This document shows, piece after piece, positions 61,370-64,000 of a DNA stretch of 64,000 nucleotides. Each line of letters starts with the position of its first letter. The first letter of the stretch is position 1. This stretch comes from Epiperipatus broadwayi (taxonomy: Eukaryota > Onychophora > Udeonychophora > Euonychophora > Peripatidae). A model generated the notes under the pieces. The model was not told where the DNA came from. It saw only the letters and a program-made list of their open reading frames with translations, and ran no database searches. The translations under genes and the position numbers were made by a program. The stretch is taken from positions 6,408,682-6,472,681 of the forward strand of contig JAQFVV010012398.1 in the NCBI GenBank assembly GCA_028023455.1, given 5' to 3'.

Positions 61370-63250
61370 TAAATAACTTTTATTTGGAATAATTATAGCA
61401 CTTAGTACCTTTCACTCTAAAATAGAAACACTTCTTAATGAAAATGAGGGCATTATATCATATTTTAATAACATTCTGCTAGGTCATTCATTGAAAGTGT
61501 GTAAAAATCTAGTAGAATTAGAGCTAAATAAAGCTCAAAAAATTGTACTTGAAATTTTCAGGAAATAAAATATTTAGGACATATCAGTTATATCTCTGTC
61601 CCCTAAAAAGATGAAATCATAGCAAAGGTTCTGAGTTCAAAAAAACCTAAAATTGTTACAAATTCCATGGGTTTTGTAAATAATTTTTAGAATCTCTTAA
61701 AAAGAAAGGCTAATATATTCTAATCTTAATACATTCTATTACAAATCAATCCAAACATTGAGGAATAATGAAGGATTGAGTGTTTTTGCATATAAAGCTG
61801 CTTCTAATTTCCAATAAGCTGCTAGTGGATTATAACAATGAACTAGAAATCATGCTATTACCTACATGCATAAGAAGCTGAAGTGGGTTCAGACTGTATT
61901 ATTCCAAACATACAAATGCAATACCTATTATTTATGTTCCATAGTCTATCCATGGCACAAATTATCTGCAATCAACTGGATAAAGAGGAAATGGCCATAC
62001 TTATATGAACATTCTTTAAAAAATGTATAAGATCACAAGCCTATATTGGAGATCTAGGACAATGTTCAGATTGTTCCTGACCATCTTAGCTCTTATATGA
62101 AGATGGCTAGATATACTATCTGTATATGGTTAAATCTATTGGATACAAAAAGGGGAACAAAATTGGTCTTGCAATAGCTCTGTCCCATATGTCTGATAAG
62201 AAAGCATTGGTAAGGAAATAAAAATTATTTATATAAATAATTTAAACAAGAATATTAAGCAGTAATATAATAGCCAGTATGGTCAAAGAAGATAATGGAT
62301 ATCAGTGGATATTTAATTGGATCTGAAAAGGTTTGATATATAAATGTCCAAGTTTTCTTCATAAGTAATTATAAAATGACTATGAGAAATTGTCAATATG
62401 GAAAAGTTGTATACTAATGAATGATTATGTCATAATTCTGATTAAAGGAAGATATAACATTTTAAACTATTATTGACAAACACCCAAAGATATATAAAAG
62501 CAAAGATGTTAGACCATAGCTAAATATAGTGACCAAACAACAGACATAACATTGAAAACTGCATTAGATGTTAATTGTTTGAAAGACATCTGGTTTAAAA
62601 CCTTGAGGCATGGCCAAAAGTATTAAAGCCATGGCACCATATACACATAAACTTCACTGGGTCATTTAATGAGCATTTATTTTTAGTAATTTTGGATTCA
62701 TATAATGGGTTGAAGATTGATTCATAAAAAACATCAACTCTGAGAAAACAATTAAAAAATTGTAGGAGATTTTTTTTTCTTACCACAGTCTCTCAAAAAT
62801 GTTGGTCTTAGGTAAGAAGATTAGATTCAAATCAGGTAAATTTGAAGAATTTATTAAAAAAGTGGATAAAATATAATTGAATGCTTCCATATCAACCTCA
62901 ATTTAATTTACTGAATAAAAAAGTCCAAAATTTAAAGCAGTCAATAAATTAAGGAAAATAAGTTGCAGGAAGTGGCATATAACTTATTCCTCTATCAATA
63001 CTTTATCTTCATTGCAAAAATTAGGGAAATCACCAATGGTGTTATATTTAGGTCAGACATTGTGGAATATTCATTCTAGTAATTAATATAAAAAACAAGA
63101 AAATAGTAAAACATTTCTACTTGCAGTTGTAAAAAAAGTTTGGATTAATACTTTAGCTAAATTGTGGTCCAACCCATAATTAACACATTGTATCAAATCA
63201 AATAATGTAGTTTGGACAAAATATGGAAAAAAACTAAATAAACACATATC
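61370..63250 (+). pseudogene. decayed Ty3/Gypsy pol (RT, RNase H, integrase)
   Basis: Ordered relics: RT FHSKIETLLNENEGIISYFN with YFNN at 61461-61472 in place of YxDD, NKAQKIVLEI (about 61521) and KYLGHI-like (61567); RNase H SLSMAQIICNQLDKEEMAIL (61943-62002) and DHKPI (62031-62045); integrase core PWHHIHINFTGSF (62629-62667; the first catalytic D reads N) and FLVILDSYNGLK; then KFEEFIKK (about 62846), SPMVLYLGQTLW (about 63032) and a WTKYGKKLNKHI-like segment near 63210. Many stops and frameshifts; no product possible. Confidence 0.75.
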
Positions 63251-64000
63251 TATGAAAAGATGTAGGAAAAATATCACCAACCCCATAGAGATCAAGGAAA
63301 AAAGTGTTGACTTTGAAAATGCCCTAACATATGCAGTTAAACAACATCAAAATAGTTAATATTCAACAGAATTTAGCTTGATTAATTAACCCAAGATGGA
63401 AAAGCCATCAGATAAATAACTGGAATTTAATCCAGTTTCAGGTCACAAAAAAAGAAAGAAAGAAATGTTCTTAGTATTGAGAAAGATTAATTTTCAGAAG
63501 TGGGGCTAAAGTGCTACCATGGTTCCCCCAAAATAAGACAAAGCCTTATATTAATTTATGCTCCAAAGACAGTGTAAAGCTTAATTTCAGAAGATTTCTA
63601 ACTTTTTCATGTTCAGGCACAAAAATGTACATTTATTTAAGTTCCTCTTCTCTTATAGAAAGCTGTATGATTTCTTATTCTGTAAATACTACACATTTCC
63701 TTTCTTGTACTTCCTGGGATATCTCTTACTTTTGAATCCATCTTATCCAGCAATCATAATAGTATTCCATTTAAATTTAGCATTAAATCAAATGTTAATT
63801 GAAGACTTGTGAAACAGAAATAACAAAAATAATTACAGTTAAAAATAATTTGTCCACACAAAATCAACAAAAAAAAAAATGCAAGCAGAAAAATTCAGAA
63901 AATGTTTCTGTATTTTATGCATGCATATTAAGTATGCCCATTATAACACATGGCATACTGAATTATGATGATTGGTGTATGAGACAACCACATCCATCAA
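63251..64000. other. AT-rich stretch at the window end
   Basis: Continues the Gypsy relic without recognisable motifs. The overlapping frames at 63511-63812 start at non-ATG or unsupported positions and show no domain. No LTR found before the window ends. Confidence 0.4.

Overview
The window reads as intergenic DNA from a large, AT-rich animal genome. I see no convincing host exon, rRNA or canonical tRNA gene. The long (ATT)n, (AT)n and (GA)n tracts, the many RTE-type LINE relics, the tRNA-like SINEs and the long-LTR element suggest a mollusc, probably a coleoid cephalopod. That assignment is an inference from repeat style.

Left part (1-10.6 kb). A 66-bp minisatellite lies at 2.4 kb. Two fold-back arrays of a ~456-bp repeat follow (4706-6145 and 6564-7489). 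Each repeat unit carries a hammerhead ribozyme: a CTGANGA box, a short stem II, GAAAC-TA-GTC, and a stem I formed by flanking sequence. Both arrays start and stop at nearly the same unit positions and are flanked by 13-bp direct repeats (one exact, one with a single mismatch). I read them as two insertions of a non-autonomous, hammerhead-bearing retroelement (a metazoan retrozyme, or a derivative of a Penelope-like element), each with its 5' half inverted. This is the most interesting system in the window.

LTR element (10612-20804). Two ~2.9-kb direct repeats, about 99% identical by eye, have TG...CA ends and a 4-bp ATAT target duplication. They enclose 4.4 kb with one intact 579-codon ORF: a highly charged N-terminal helix, an acidic middle and a basic C-terminal patch. 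No protease, reverse transcriptase or integrase is present. It looks like a young non-autonomous LTR element.

Middle (20.8-32.7 kb). A near-perfect 56-bp-arm hairpin is at 23.9 kb and an endonuclease relic of a LINE at 24.6 kb. A 1.8-kb non-autonomous hAT element has an exact 8-bp target duplication and sits in one copy of a tandem duplication whose other copy is still empty. The left arm of a ~3.05-kb inverted repeat pair lies at 29.6-32.7 kb, and its partner is at 50.0-53.1 kb.

Between and after the arms. This part holds a fold-back MITE, an old diverged copy of the hammerhead repeat (37.3 kb), two decayed RTE-type LINEs (38.4-40.7 and 55.5-57.2 kb), a 285-bp pure (ATT)n tract, a Jockey/CR1-like RT fragment and four copies of one tRNA-like SINE, two of them head to head. 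A second inverted/tandem array of a 336-bp unit (47.4-48.4 kb) is also flanked by a 13-bp direct repeat. A dead Ty3/Gypsy pol (61.4-63.2 kb), with YFNN in place of YxDD, is near the right end. Nothing here works as a host pathway: the window records several waves of retroelement activity, the LTR element being the youngest.
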